A stretch of 64,000 nt of DNA from CAJCIS01 sp965276755 (lineage in GTDB: Bacteria > Pseudomonadota > Alphaproteobacteria > Acetobacterales > Acetobacteraceae), in NCBI GenBank assembly GCA_965276755.1, contig OZ255625.1:248001-312000 (forward strand), read 5' to 3'. This document shows, one piece after another, positions 49,839 through 57,929 of this stretch (position 1 is the first letter of the stretch; each line of letters opens with the position of its first letter). The position numbers and the translations under genes are program-made. The notes under the pieces were generated by a model. The model saw nothing but the letters and a program-made list of their open reading frames with translations. It did not search any database and was not told where the DNA came from.

Positions 49839-52800
49839 TTACTCCGCCGCCACAGGCCGCAACACCCGCCCACGCGACCGGCGCGCGCGCAAATGCTCGA
49901 ACGCCACGTAAATAGACGGCGTCGTATAAAGCGTAATCGCCTGGCTCAGCAGCAGCCCGCCACAGATCGTCACCCCCAGTGGCCAGCGCAACTCGCTGCC
50001 GGTGCCGTTGCCCAGCACCAGCGGCAGCGCGCCGAGCAGCGCCGCCGCGGTCGTCATCATGATCGGGCGAAAGCGCAGCACGCAGGCTTCCAGCGCCGCT
50101 TCCTCGGGCGAAAGCCCGCGCGTCCGCTCGGCATCAAGCGCAAAATCGACCACCAGGATGCCGTTCTTTTTCACGATCCCCATCAGCAGCACGATGCCCA
50201 CCAGCGCCACGATGGAGAGGTCCGAGCCGGTCAGCATCAGCGCCAGCAATGCGCCAATGCCCGCAGAAGGCAGCGTGGAGAGAATCGTAATCGGATGGAT
50301 GAAGCTTTCGTAGAGCACACCAAGCACGATGTAGATGACCGCAACAGCGGCCAGAATCAGATACGGCTCCGCGGCCAGCGAGCGCTGGAATTCGGCCGCA
50401 TCGCCGGCATAGCTGCCGGAGATGGTATCAGGCAGGCCGATATCGGCCTCCGCCGCCTGCACCGCGCTCACCGCCTCGCCCAGCGAGGCGCCGGGCCGCA
50501 CGTTGAAGCTGATTGTCGCCGCCGGAAACTGCCCCTGGTGGGTAATAACCAGCGGCGCCGTCCGCCGCACCAGATGCGCCAGCGCGGTCAGCGGCACCTG
50601 CGCCACGGTATTGGTCGTGGCAACCGTGGTCGAGGCTGTGGCCGCGGCCCCATTGGCGCCGATGGAGGCAACCGTGCCAGGCACACGCAGGCGCAGCAGC
50701 GAGGCAGGGTCGGCAATCCACGGCGCATCGGCCTGCATGACCACGCGATACTGGTTGGATTGGCTGAAAATCGTGCTGATCTGGCGCTGGCCGAAAGCGT
50801 CATACAGCACGTCCTCGATCGCCTGCATCGTGACACCCAGTCGCGTGGCCGCATCCCGATCAACGACGATTTCGGTGGCAAAGCCGCTATCCTGCTGGTC
50901 GGAGGTGACGTCGCTCAACAGAGGCGAGGCGCGCAGGCGGTCGGTCAGACGCGGCAGCCAGGTGGCGAGCTCGGCGCCATCAGTATCGACCAGCGTGTAT
51001 TGATACTGGGTGCGGCTGACGCGCGCGCCGATCTGGATGTCCTGCACCGGCTGCATGTAGGTGTTCAACCCGGCAATCCCGGCGAGCTTGGCCTGTAAGC
51101 GCGCGATGACGGCAGGTGCCGAGGCGCGTTGCCGGCGAGGCTTGAGCGTAATGGCCAGCCGCCCGGCGTTCGGCGTGGGGTTGGCCGTGCCCGCGCCGAT
51201 CAACGAGGCCACGCCGGCGACCGCCGGATCGGCCTGCACGATGGTGGCCGCGCGTTGCTGCAGCGTGGTCATCGATGACAAGGAAATGTTCTGCGCCGCC
51301 TCCGTCGTGGCAACAATGGCGCCGGTGTCCTGCTGCGGCAGGAAGCCCTTGGGCACGATGACGTAGAGCAGGCACGTGCCCGCCAGCGTCAGCACGGCGA
51401 CCAGCAGCACCGCGTTGTTGTGGCGCAGCGTGAAGACCAGGCTGCGGCGATAGGCGGCGAGCAGACGTGTAAACGCTCGGTCGGTGCGGCTGGGCTTGGC
51501 GTTCAAGGAAACGGGGCGCAGCAGGCGTGCGCACATCATCGGCGTCAGCGTCAGCGAAATCACCGCCGAGACGATGACCGCCACCGAAAGTGTTATGGCG
51601 AATTCGCGGAACAGCCGCCCGACGACGCCGCCCATGAACAGCAGGGGGATAAAGACGGCGACCAGGGAAACAGTCAGCGAAACGATGGTAAAGCCGATTT
51701 GCGCGGCACCACGGTAGGCGGCCTGCATCGGGGGCACGCCTTCCTCGATATAGCGCACCACGTTTTCGATCATGACGATGGCGTCATCCACGACAAAGCC
51801 CGAGGCTACGGTCAGCGCCATCAGCGAAAGGTTGTCCAGCCCGAAGCCCAACCACGACATGACGCCGAAGGTGCCGATCAGCGACAGCGGCAGGGCGATC
51901 GCCGGAATGACCGTGGCGCGCCAGGAGCGCAGGAACAGAAAGATCACCGCAACCACCAGCACCATCGCCAGCAGCAGCGTCCATTGCACGTCCGCGACCG
52001 AGGCGCGGATGGTCTGCGTGCGATCGGCCGAGATTTGCAGATTGATGCCCGGCGGCAGGCTGCGCTGCAGATCGGGCAGCGCGTCCCGCACATGGGCCAC
52101 GGTGCCGACGATGTTGGCCCCCGGCTGGCGCTGCACGTCCAGCAACACGGCAGGGTGGCCCTGATACCAGGCGGCGACGCGATCGTTCTCCACGCCGTGC
52201 ACGACCGAGCCCACATCGGAGATGCGCACGGCCGCCCCATTGCGCCAGGCGATCACCAGGCTGGCATAGGCCGCCGGCGAGACGAGCTGGTCATTGGCGT
52301 CCAGCGCGTAGGACAGGCGCTTGCCGTCGAAGCCGCCCTTCGCCCCGCTGACATTGGCGTTGGCGACGGAGGTGCGCACGTCCTCCATCGACAGACCGTA
52401 GGCGGCCAGCCGCCCGGGATCGAGCCGCACGCGGATCGCGGGTTTCAGGCCCCCTTGCACGGAGACGCGGCCCACACCCTCGAGCTGGGCGAGCTTGGGC
52501 TGCATGGTGGTGTCGGCAGCGTCCGCCACCTCGTCGATCGGCAGCGTGTCGCTGGTGAGCGCGATGCTGAAAATGGGCGCGTCGGCCGGGTTCACGCGCG
52601 CATAGGTGGGCGGATAAGGCAGGGTGGAGGGCAGCACGCCCTGTGCGGAGTTAATCGCCGACTGCACGTCCTGCGCCGCGCCATCCATTCCGCGCGACAG
52701 GTCGAATTGCAGGGTCACCTGGCTTACGCCGGCGGCCGAGCTGCTCTGCATCGTGGTCAGGCCATTTATCTGGCCCATCTGGCGTTCAATGGGTGCGGTG

Positions 52801-52988
52801 ACCAGCGTGGACATCGTCTCCGCGCCGGCGCCCGGATAGAGCGTGGTCACGACGATCGTGGGGAAATCGACCTGGGGCAGGGCGGAGACGGGCAGGGCGT
52901 TGTAGCCCAGCGCGCCGCCTAGCAAGACGGCAATCGCCAGCAGGCAGGTGGCGATGGGGCGGGCGATAAAGGGGGCGCTGATGGACAC
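49839..52988 (-). CDS. RND efflux pump, MdtB-like inner-membrane subunit
   Basis: About 1049 residues from GTG 52988 (SISAPFIARPIATCLLAIAVLLGGALGYNALPVSALPQVDFPTI), the normal start of this family; a longer frame to 53030 adds 14 residues. ASGFVVDDAIVMIENVV marks helix 4 with its paired aspartates; LLMGIVKKNGILVVDFALDAE is the conserved late helix. With the MdtC-like gene downstream it should form a B2C-type trimer. The usual MdtA fusion protein is missing upstream; instead come an effector/immunity pair and a remnant of another RND gene. Confidence 0.93.
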   Translation of the reverse strand: MSISAPFIARPIATCLLAIAVLLGGALGYNALPVSALPQVDFPTIVVTTLYPGAGAETMSTLVTAPIERQMGQINGLTTMQSSSAAGVSQVTLQFDLSRGMDGAAQDVQSAINSAQGVLPSTLPYPPTYARVNPADAPIFSIALTSDTLPIDEVADAADTTMQPKLAQLEGVGRVSVQGGLKPAIRVRLDPGRLAAYGLSMEDVRTSVANANVSGAKGGFDGKRLSYALDANDQLVSPAAYASLVIAWRNGAAVRISDVGSVVHGVENDRVAAWYQGHPAVLLDVQRQPGANIVGTVAHVRDALPDLQRSLPPGINLQISADRTQTIRASVADVQWTLLLAMVLVVAVIFLFLRSWRATVIPAIALPLSLIGTFGVMSWLGFGLDNLSLMALTVASGFVVDDAIVMIENVVRYIEEGVPPMQAAYRGAAQIGFTIVSLTVSLVAVFIPLLFMGGVVGRLFREFAITLSVAVIVSAVISLTLTPMMCARLLRPVSLNAKPSRTDRAFTRLLAAYRRSLVFTLRHNNAVLLVAVLTLAGTCLLYVIVPKGFLPQQDTGAIVATTEAAQNISLSSMTTLQQRAATIVQADPAVAGVASLIGAGTANPTPNAGRLAITLKPRRQRASAPAVIARLQAKLAGIAGLNTYMQPVQDIQIGARVSRTQYQYTLVDTDGAELATWLPRLTDRLRASPLLSDVTSDQQDSGFATEIVVDRDAATRLGVTMQAIEDVLYDAFGQRQISTIFSQSNQYRVVMQADAPWIADPASLLRLRVPGTVASIGANGAAATASTTVATTNTVAQVPLTALAHLVRRTAPLVITHQGQFPAATISFNVRPGASLGEAVSAVQAAEADIGLPDTISGSYAGDAAEFQRSLAAEPYLILAAVAVIYIVLGVLYESFIHPITILSTLPSAGIGALLALMLTGSDLSIVALVGIVLLMGIVKKNGILVVDFALDAERTRGLSPEEAALEACVLRFRPIMMTTAAALLGALPLVLGNGTGSELRWPLGVTICGGLLLSQAITLYTTPSIYVAFEHLRARRSRGRVLRPVAAE

Positions 52989-53257
52989 GTGGCGACGGCC
53001 TGCGGAGGAAAGGGGGGGAACTGAGTACAACGGTCTTTGGCGGCTGTGGTGCGAGCCAGCTTTTTCTGCGCGGCCCCGACGCTTGCCAGTCTGTTTGTAT
53101 GTCCTACCTGCGGGACCATGCGGCAGTTTGGTTGTTAGGCAAAGACCAGTTGGCTTGCGGCCCGGTTATGAGCAGCCGGCGGAGAACGGACGAGAAGTCT
53201 GTCGCGCGTTGGCTGGGGGTTAGTAGGTCGATGGCAGAGGTGGCCGGTCACCCAACA

Positions 53258-53866
53258 CTACTCCCGCATTGCCAACACCGGCAGATACCCGATCCAGACC
53301 GGCAAACGCGCGCTGCCCCGGCCAGGCACAAGGCCAATTTTGACATGTTCGGCAGCCTCGCCGGCAGACAAGCGATATCCCCGCTGCGTAAAGGCTCGGC
53401 CAAGCGCCGTACCCTCAATGGAGGCCAGCGCCTCGCCCGGCAAAGTTGAGTATGCCGATCCACGCCGCGCATTGCCAGTGCGCGGGTTCCAATTCGCATT
53501 GGGCTGTGAGAGACGCGCTTGCAACTGCTGAATAAAAAGTGGCTCAAGCGAGCCGAGCTGGATCATCAAGCGCATCGGCAGGCCGTGCTGTGCCGCCAAG
53601 CTGTCAAGCATGTTACCAATTGCAGTAACGATCTCGTCGTTCGAAAGACCGGAAGCCGGTTGCGGGGGGCTTACGAGCCGAACGACCAACAACGGCGTAT
53701 TGCCGCCCGCGAGCAGGGATATTGTGACAGCGCCTCCGCGAATCTTTTGCGTGACTGACACGCCTGGCGCGTGCGAGGGGATGGTGGGTTGGGGTTGCGC
53801 CAAGGCCAGCAAAGGCATTGTTGCCAGGATAATGCAGACCGAACGGGCGCGTAGAAACAGTGTCAT
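53258..53866 (-). CDS. Exported protein overlapping the Tae4-like effector; candidate immunity protein
   Basis: 202 residues from ATG 53866: signal peptide MTLFLRARSVCIILATMPLLALAQ, then a mature domain with VTQKIRGGAVTISLLAGGNTPLLVVRLVSPP, a helix SNDEIVTAIGNMLDSLAAQHG and a C-terminal LSAGEAAEHVKIGLVPGRG. It starts inside the stop of the effector gene (ATGA), the arrangement expected for an immunity gene, and an exported protein is what a peptidoglycan-amidase immunity protein should be. It does not look like the small all-helical Tai4 family, so either it is a different immunity type or its role is other. Function is inferred from context only. Confidence 0.6.
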   Translation of the reverse strand: MTLFLRARSVCIILATMPLLALAQPQPTIPSHAPGVSVTQKIRGGAVTISLLAGGNTPLLVVRLVSPPQPASGLSNDEIVTAIGNMLDSLAAQHGLPMRLMIQLGSLEPLFIQQLQARLSQPNANWNPRTGNARRGSAYSTLPGEALASIEGTALGRAFTQRGYRLSAGEAAEHVKIGLVPGRGSARLPVWIGYLPVLAMRE

Positions 53867-54417
53867 GCGCCCACTGTTCCGGGGCCGGCCAAAAACCACA
53901 ACGGGACGGCTGAGACTATCTGGAAGAAATCGCGGCCCGAATTGGTGATCCCCCACAACTCGTCATAGAACATGTTGCCGTCCCATAGATCTGCGTGGCC
54001 CTGCGCGCCCCAGCTCATGCCGGGATTGTTGCCAAACTTTATGTCAAAGATAATCAGCCCCTTGTGGCTGGCAAATTTGTCCCTGGCCACGGGCGCGCCC
54101 TTCACCTCAATGTCCGGGCGTCCAAACCTCCCAATAATCCAGCGATGGAATTCCTGCACGGCATACGCATAATTCAGCTTGTCCCCACCATGAACAGTGC
54201 GCAGGCCGGGCGCGTTATTCGGTATGGGACAATCGGAATAAGTTAAGGCGCGGCTCAGCCGCAGAGTGCAGGTATCGGTCAGCCACTGGGTGGCGCCACG
54301 CGTGTCATCGACATGGCCGCCGACCTTGCGCTTGAACATCGCCGGATCGGCAATTTTGAGGTAGGCGTTGTTTGCCGCCGTGAAGTTCGGCCGGTGGCTT
54401 GCCGGATCATCTGCCAT
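53863..54417 (-). CDS. Tae4-like type VI amidase effector
   Basis: 184 residues resembling the Tae4 family, NlpC/P60-type amidases that cut the D-Glu/mDAP bond of peptidoglycan in rival cells. The catalytic cysteine is Cys50 in LTDTCTLRLSRALTY, the histidine His141 in GAQGHADLWDG, with an acidic residue (Asp143 or Asp146) close by; KGLIIFDIKF precedes the histidine as in the family. No signal peptide, as expected for a secreted T6SS cargo. No T6SS structural gene, PAAR or VgrG is in the window. The next gene starts within its stop codon. Confidence 0.78.
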   Translation of the reverse strand: MADDPASHRPNFTAANNAYLKIADPAMFKRKVGGHVDDTRGATQWLTDTCTLRLSRALTYSDCPIPNNAPGLRTVHGGDKLNYAYAVQEFHRWIIGRFGRPDIEVKGAPVARDKFASHKGLIIFDIKFGNNPGMSWGAQGHADLWDGNMFYDELWGITNSGRDFFQIVSAVPLWFLAGPGTVGA

Positions 54418-54530
54418 GGTCAGGTCTTCTTTCCAACCAGAGGTGCCATCAACATGGCCAGCCGCGGATCATGCCCAGGGCGGACACGTAGGCAAGTGCA
54501 TTAAGGTCTGGGCAGGCCAAAGACGCGTGG

Positions 54531-54624
54531 CGCGTTGTAGCCCAGCGCGCCGCGCGAGGAGGACGGCGATGGCCAGCAGGCAGGTGGAGATGGGGCGGCC
54601 GATGAAGGGGGCGCTTAGGGACAA
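54531..54624 (-). pseudogene. 5' remnant of a third RND pump gene
   Basis: On the reverse strand from 54624 one reads LSLSAPFIGRPISTCLLAIAVLL and, after a one-base shift, GALGYNA. This parallels the first 30 or so codons of the intact RND gene at 52988 (SISAPFIARPIATCLLAIAVLLGGALGYNA), with many synonymous and some coding differences, so it is an old paralogue, not a fresh copy. The homology ends abruptly near 54531. Confidence 0.85.
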
Positions 54625-54625
54625 G

Positions 54626-54649
54626 CCGGAGCCTACACCGGAGCCTACA
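54626..54649. repeat. Tandem 12-base duplication
   Basis: ccggagcctaca occurs twice in a row immediately upstream of the RND remnant; a small local duplication. Confidence 0.7.
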
Positions 54650-54658
54650 AAGGAAGAG

Positions 54659-54706
54659 CTGAGGGAATGTGGCTGGCGTATACGCCAGCCCCCAAACCCC
54701 CGGCCA
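54659..54706. repeat. Family-B repeat, palindromic variant
   Basis: gctgagggaatgt, then the palindrome GGCTGGCGTATACGCCAGCC (54671-54690), then ccccaaacccccggcc. Compared with 8921 one symmetric base pair is changed on both arms (A/T to G/C), keeping the palindrome perfect. Confidence 0.82.
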
Positions 54707-54827
54707 TCCTTTAAGCGCTGAAAGCCCGCTGCATACTCGCACAATCGTGTCGGAACGTCCACGTTGCCGGACCGCTACACGGGCGGCGCTTGGCAAAACT
54801 GCCAATGGCCAATCCGGAGCAACGTCC

Positions 54828-55730
54828 TTGACCTTCAAATCAGCCCTCTTTCTTTGTGTCGCCCTCGGCGCCACGGCGATCACGCCAGCGCTCCATGCGC
54901 AGGAATCGCAATCACCGCCTGCTACCGTGCAAACGGGAAGCTTCCAGACAGGCGGGGACACGATCTATTACCACGTCGCAGGCAGTGGCCCGGCGATTCT
55001 CGTGATACACGGCTTTCCGCTCGCGGGCGCCCTGTTCAACGGTCAGGTCAACGTGCTTTCCCAGACGCACACCGTCATCATACCCGATCTGCCCGGCTTC
55101 GGCCAAAGCACGACGGGCAACAACAAGCAGACGGATGACCACTACGCAGCCGATATGTTGGCCTTGCTGACCCATCTTGGTGTGTCAACCGCCATCATCG
55201 GCGGCCATTCCATGGGCGGGCAAATCACGCTGGATATGTATCGCCTGCAACCCTCGGTATTCAAGGGCATGATCCTGTTTGACACGAACCCTGCCGCCGC
55301 CTCGATCGTGGAAATGGCGGAATGGCCGGCCTATGGGCGCCAGGCGGAGAAACTGGGCGTGCCTTCGATTGCGCCCTCGGTCGTCGGCGTGATGGTGACC
55401 GGCGAGGCACTCGCCGCGGAGCCGCAATTGGGCATGCAACTGACAACGATCGTTGATTCCGCGGGCCCGAAAGGTGTTGCAGGCGGCGGCCATGCCTTGG
55501 CAACGCGGCCGGACTACACGTCCCTTCTTAGCACTATCAACGTGCCGACGCTGGTAATCTGCGGCCAGGATGATACCGTTTATCCATTGCCGATTTCGCA
55601 GATGCTGGCAGGCGCGATTCCGGGTGCTACATTAGATGTGGTGCCTGCTGCGGCCCACGCCAGCATGTTCCAGCGTCCCGGAATGGTCGACAACGACATT
55701 ACAACGTGGCTCGCCTCTCACGGCCTATGA
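54828..55730 (+). CDS. Exported alpha/beta hydrolase
   Basis: About 300 residues from TTG 54828, preceded by GGAG nine bases upstream; this start gives a clean signal peptide (TFKSALFLCVALGATAITPALHA). The fold markers are ILVIHGFPLAGALFNGQV, IIPDLPGFGQS, the nucleophile GGHSMGGQI, the acid LVICGQDDTVYP and the histidine AAAHASMFQRP. No lid signature allows a substrate to be named. A longer frame to 54669 runs through the palindromic repeat and is rejected. Monocistronic, followed by a family-A hairpin. Confidence 0.82.
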   Translation: MTFKSALFLCVALGATAITPALHAQESQSPPATVQTGSFQTGGDTIYYHVAGSGPAILVIHGFPLAGALFNGQVNVLSQTHTVIIPDLPGFGQSTTGNNKQTDDHYAADMLALLTHLGVSTAIIGGHSMGGQITLDMYRLQPSVFKGMILFDTNPAAASIVEMAEWPAYGRQAEKLGVPSIAPSVVGVMVTGEALAAEPQLGMQLTTIVDSAGPKGVAGGGHALATRPDYTSLLSTINVPTLVICGQDDTVYPLPISQMLAGAIPGATLDVVPAAAHASMFQRPGMVDNDITTWLASHGL

Positions 55731-55754
55731 TGCCTAACGGATAAAAGTTTTTTG

Positions 55755-55775
55755 GTCCTTTTCTCAAAAAAGGAC
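55755..55775. terminator. Family-A hairpin between convergent genes
   Basis: gtccttttctcaaaaaaggac, preceded by ataaaagttttttg and followed by cgctttcctt. It lies between the alpha/beta-hydrolase and YihY genes, both of which end here. Confidence 0.75.
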
Positions 55776-55789
55776 CGCTTTCCTTGCTT

Positions 55790-56881
55790 TCAACCCGCAG
55801 CCACGTTATCCGCCTTGGTGGCCCCACGCGCCCCCAGCGGCTTTACCGGCCCGGCAGTCGTATCGCGCTCGGTCTGATGCTCCATCTCCGCATTCAGCTC
55901 CGCGCCGATCAGCACGATCATCGAAGATATCCAGATCCACGTCATGAAGCCTATCGCAGCCCCCAGCGAGCCATAGGTCTTGTTGTAATTGCCGAAATTG
56001 GACACGTAGAAGGAAAAGCCAAGTGAGGCGATGACCCACACCAGGGCGGAAAAGGCGCTGCCCCAGCTCAGCCAGCGCCACTGCGCGCGCGCCCGGCTTG
56101 GGCCGTAGCGGTAGATGAAGGCGAGCAGGAAGGCGATGGCCGCCAGCATTACCGGCCAGCGCAAGATTTTGAGAAGCACATCCGGCAGAGCGCCGATGCC
56201 CACGAAGCTCAATACCGCCGGCAGCACGACGACTGTTGTAATGGCAAGAATGACAAAGGCGAGCGCACCCAGGGTAAAGGCGAGCGATGTCAGCGTGAGG
56301 CGGATGAAGCTGCGGCTCTCGCGCTCCTCATAGACGACGTTGAGCGCGTCAAAAAGCGCCTTCATGCCGGCGTTGGCACTCCAGAGCGATGTCAGTATGC
56401 CGATGGCGGCCCCCAGGCCGAGCGCCTTTTGCGGGGCCGAGGTGAGGCTTTTGACCTGGTCGCCGATGATCTGCATCCCGCCCTCCGGCACCACGCCGGC
56501 GGCAAGCGAGAGGTGCTGGCCGATGGTGGAGGGGTCTGCGATCAAACCGTAGAGTGAAATCAGCGAGGCAATGGCGGGGAAGATCGCGAGCAGCGAATAG
56601 AAGGTGACGCCGGCGGCATTGGCCATGACGAGGTCGTCACCGAACCGGCCGTAGACACGTTTGGCGATTTGCACCCAGCCTTTGGCCGGAATGTCGCTGG
56701 GTTTTTTGGCCTGGCGGCCGGTTGCGGCCGTGTTTGCGCCGCTGCCGCCTTTGACGGGCTTGCGGCTGGAGGCGCGCGGCTGGCCGGATTGGGCGGGCGC
56801 GGGCTCGTCCTTGGCAAAGGCCAGGCCCAGGGCGGCCAAGGCCGAGATCAGGAGGATATCTTGCAGGCGCCTTGCTAGCAT
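55790..56881 (-). CDS. YihY/BrkB-family inner-membrane protein
   Basis: 363 residues with six membrane helices after a disordered basic N-terminus. The family signature is MANAAGVTFYSLLAIFPAIASLISLYGL, then SLWSANAGMKALFDALNVVYEERESRSFIRLTL and YGSLGAAIGFMTWIWISSMIVLIGAELNAEMEHQ. The family was once called RNase BN in error; its members are membrane proteins of uncertain transport function. Convergent with the hydrolase gene. Confidence 0.92.
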   Translation of the reverse strand: MLARRLQDILLISALAALGLAFAKDEPAPAQSGQPRASSRKPVKGGSGANTAATGRQAKKPSDIPAKGWVQIAKRVYGRFGDDLVMANAAGVTFYSLLAIFPAIASLISLYGLIADPSTIGQHLSLAAGVVPEGGMQIIGDQVKSLTSAPQKALGLGAAIGILTSLWSANAGMKALFDALNVVYEERESRSFIRLTLTSLAFTLGALAFVILAITTVVVLPAVLSFVGIGALPDVLLKILRWPVMLAAIAFLLAFIYRYGPSRARAQWRWLSWGSAFSALVWVIASLGFSFYVSNFGNYNKTYGSLGAAIGFMTWIWISSMIVLIGAELNAEMEHQTERDTTAGPVKPLGARGATKADNVAAG

Positions 56882-56923
56882 CTCGGGCTCGTCCGATTAG
56901 GGCAGGCGGTTAACGCGATGATT

Positions 56924-56972
56924 GACGGGGGGTTTGGGTGACTGACGTATACGTCAGTCATATCTCCCCAAT
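56924..56972. repeat. Family-B repeat, palindromic variant
   Basis: gacggggggtttggg, then the palindrome tgactgacgtatacgtcagtca (its 20-base core at 56940-56959), then tatctccccaatc. It starts just beyond the stop of the DUF642-like gene, in a place suited to a terminator. Confidence 0.82.
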
Positions 56973-56974
56973 CT

Positions 56975-57607
56975 TCACCTGGCGAAAAGACCTTGCGCCA
57001 GCGCCACATGTTCGGCCTCGCCGGCAGGGGCCAGGCTGACGTCGTCAAGCCCGTTGGCGGTATCGTTGGCGGGATCGCCGTTGATGAAGCTCAGAACCGT
57101 CGTGCTTGCGGTCGCCGTGAAGTTCACCGAGAATTTCTGCCAGACCAAGTTGTTGTTCTTGCCTTTCTTTGAATTCACCGCCTGCACCAAAAGCGTGCTC
57201 CCATCATAAACGTCGACCGTGCTGGTGATACCGAAAATGCCTGTGGGGTCATAGACGTTGCCGACCCAGAAGCTCAGCGTGTAGGTGGTCCCGGAAACCG
57301 TTTTGACGGTCTGCGACACGCCGGTTGCGGAGTTGGAGGTTCCTGTCAGGTCCATCCAGGCTTTCCCGCTCCTGGCCTTGAACGTAAAGCCGTTTTGCGT
57401 GAAGTCAGTTGAAACGGTGTCTACGTTTCCCGACGAGCCAACTACGGACCAGGGGCCAAATGTCGATCCCTCGTCATAGTTGACATAGGAGCCGTCAGGC
57501 GTGGGCGGCGCCTCGAAGCCGCCATCCTTGATCAGGTTTTTTGCGGCAGCCGGCTTGGCGCCGGCAATGACGCCGACCAGGAGGGCTATGACGAGCGTCG
57601 TTTGCAT
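56975..57607 (-). CDS. Secreted DUF642 / choice-of-anchor-C-like protein
   Basis: 210 residues: signal peptide MQTTLVIALLVGVIAGAKPAAA, then NLIKDGGFEAPP, FGPWSVVGSSGNVDTVS, SGKAWMDLTGTSNSATGVSQTVKTVSGTTYTLSFWVGN and FTATASTTVLSFINGDP...NGLDDVSL. The order (N-G-G-F-E, P-W, D-L-x-G, Q-T, Y-x-L-x-F, G-x-D-D-V) is the DUF642/carbohydrate-binding-like jelly-roll pattern. No clear PEP-CTERM anchor at the end. Probably a cell-surface or matrix protein. No obvious operon partner. Confidence 0.78.
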   Translation of the reverse strand: MQTTLVIALLVGVIAGAKPAAAKNLIKDGGFEAPPTPDGSYVNYDEGSTFGPWSVVGSSGNVDTVSTDFTQNGFTFKARSGKAWMDLTGTSNSATGVSQTVKTVSGTTYTLSFWVGNVYDPTGIFGITSTVDVYDGSTLLVQAVNSKKGKNNNLVWQKFSVNFTATASTTVLSFINGDPANDTANGLDDVSLAPAGEAEHVALAQGLFAR

Positions 57608-57725
57608 CTTGCGCGTTCCCCTCGCTGACCGCGATGATTTTGCATTGGCGCCACGTGTGGGTCAACACGCTCTTGAATCTGGAACTGACAGCCCCTCCAG
57701 CTTCGCCCAGATTTCCACACGTGAC

Positions 57726-57929
57726 TTACAATGCGCGCAACGCTGGCTCGAATTGAACGCAACGGGAATCGGGCGATACGTGCAGGTCTAGGCACGAACA
57801 CACGCCATCGTTGCTCCGTGCAGCGCCATGCGCCGAGCTCAATATCGCAAGTCCCGGCAAACGCCGCTCCAACTGCATCGGCTTGCATTCGAAGAACGTG
57901 CACACGGCGCATGCTGGGGAACCGCTCAT
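57726..57929 (-). CDS. Small cysteine-rich protein coupled to yeiH
   Basis: 67 residues: MSGSPACAVCTFFECKPMQLERRLPGLAILSSAHGAARSNDGVCSCLDLHVSPDSRC is the ordered part (residues 1-57). C-x2-C...C early and C-x-C...C later suggest a zinc- or cluster-binding knuckle. From memory, similar short conserved proteins (C-x2-CRFFE...LPGLA...DGLC) occur in alphaproteobacteria without assigned function. The ATG overlaps the yeiH stop (ATGA), so it is translated together with the exporter. Confidence 0.68.
   Translation of the reverse strand: MSGSPACAVCTFFECKPMQLERRLPGLAILSSAHGAARSNDGVCSCLDLHVSPDSRCVQFEPALRAL

Noticed and set aside
52948..53257. Short frames between the RND gene and the effector partner
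   Set aside because: No conserved motif or ribosome site; treated as intergenic sequence.
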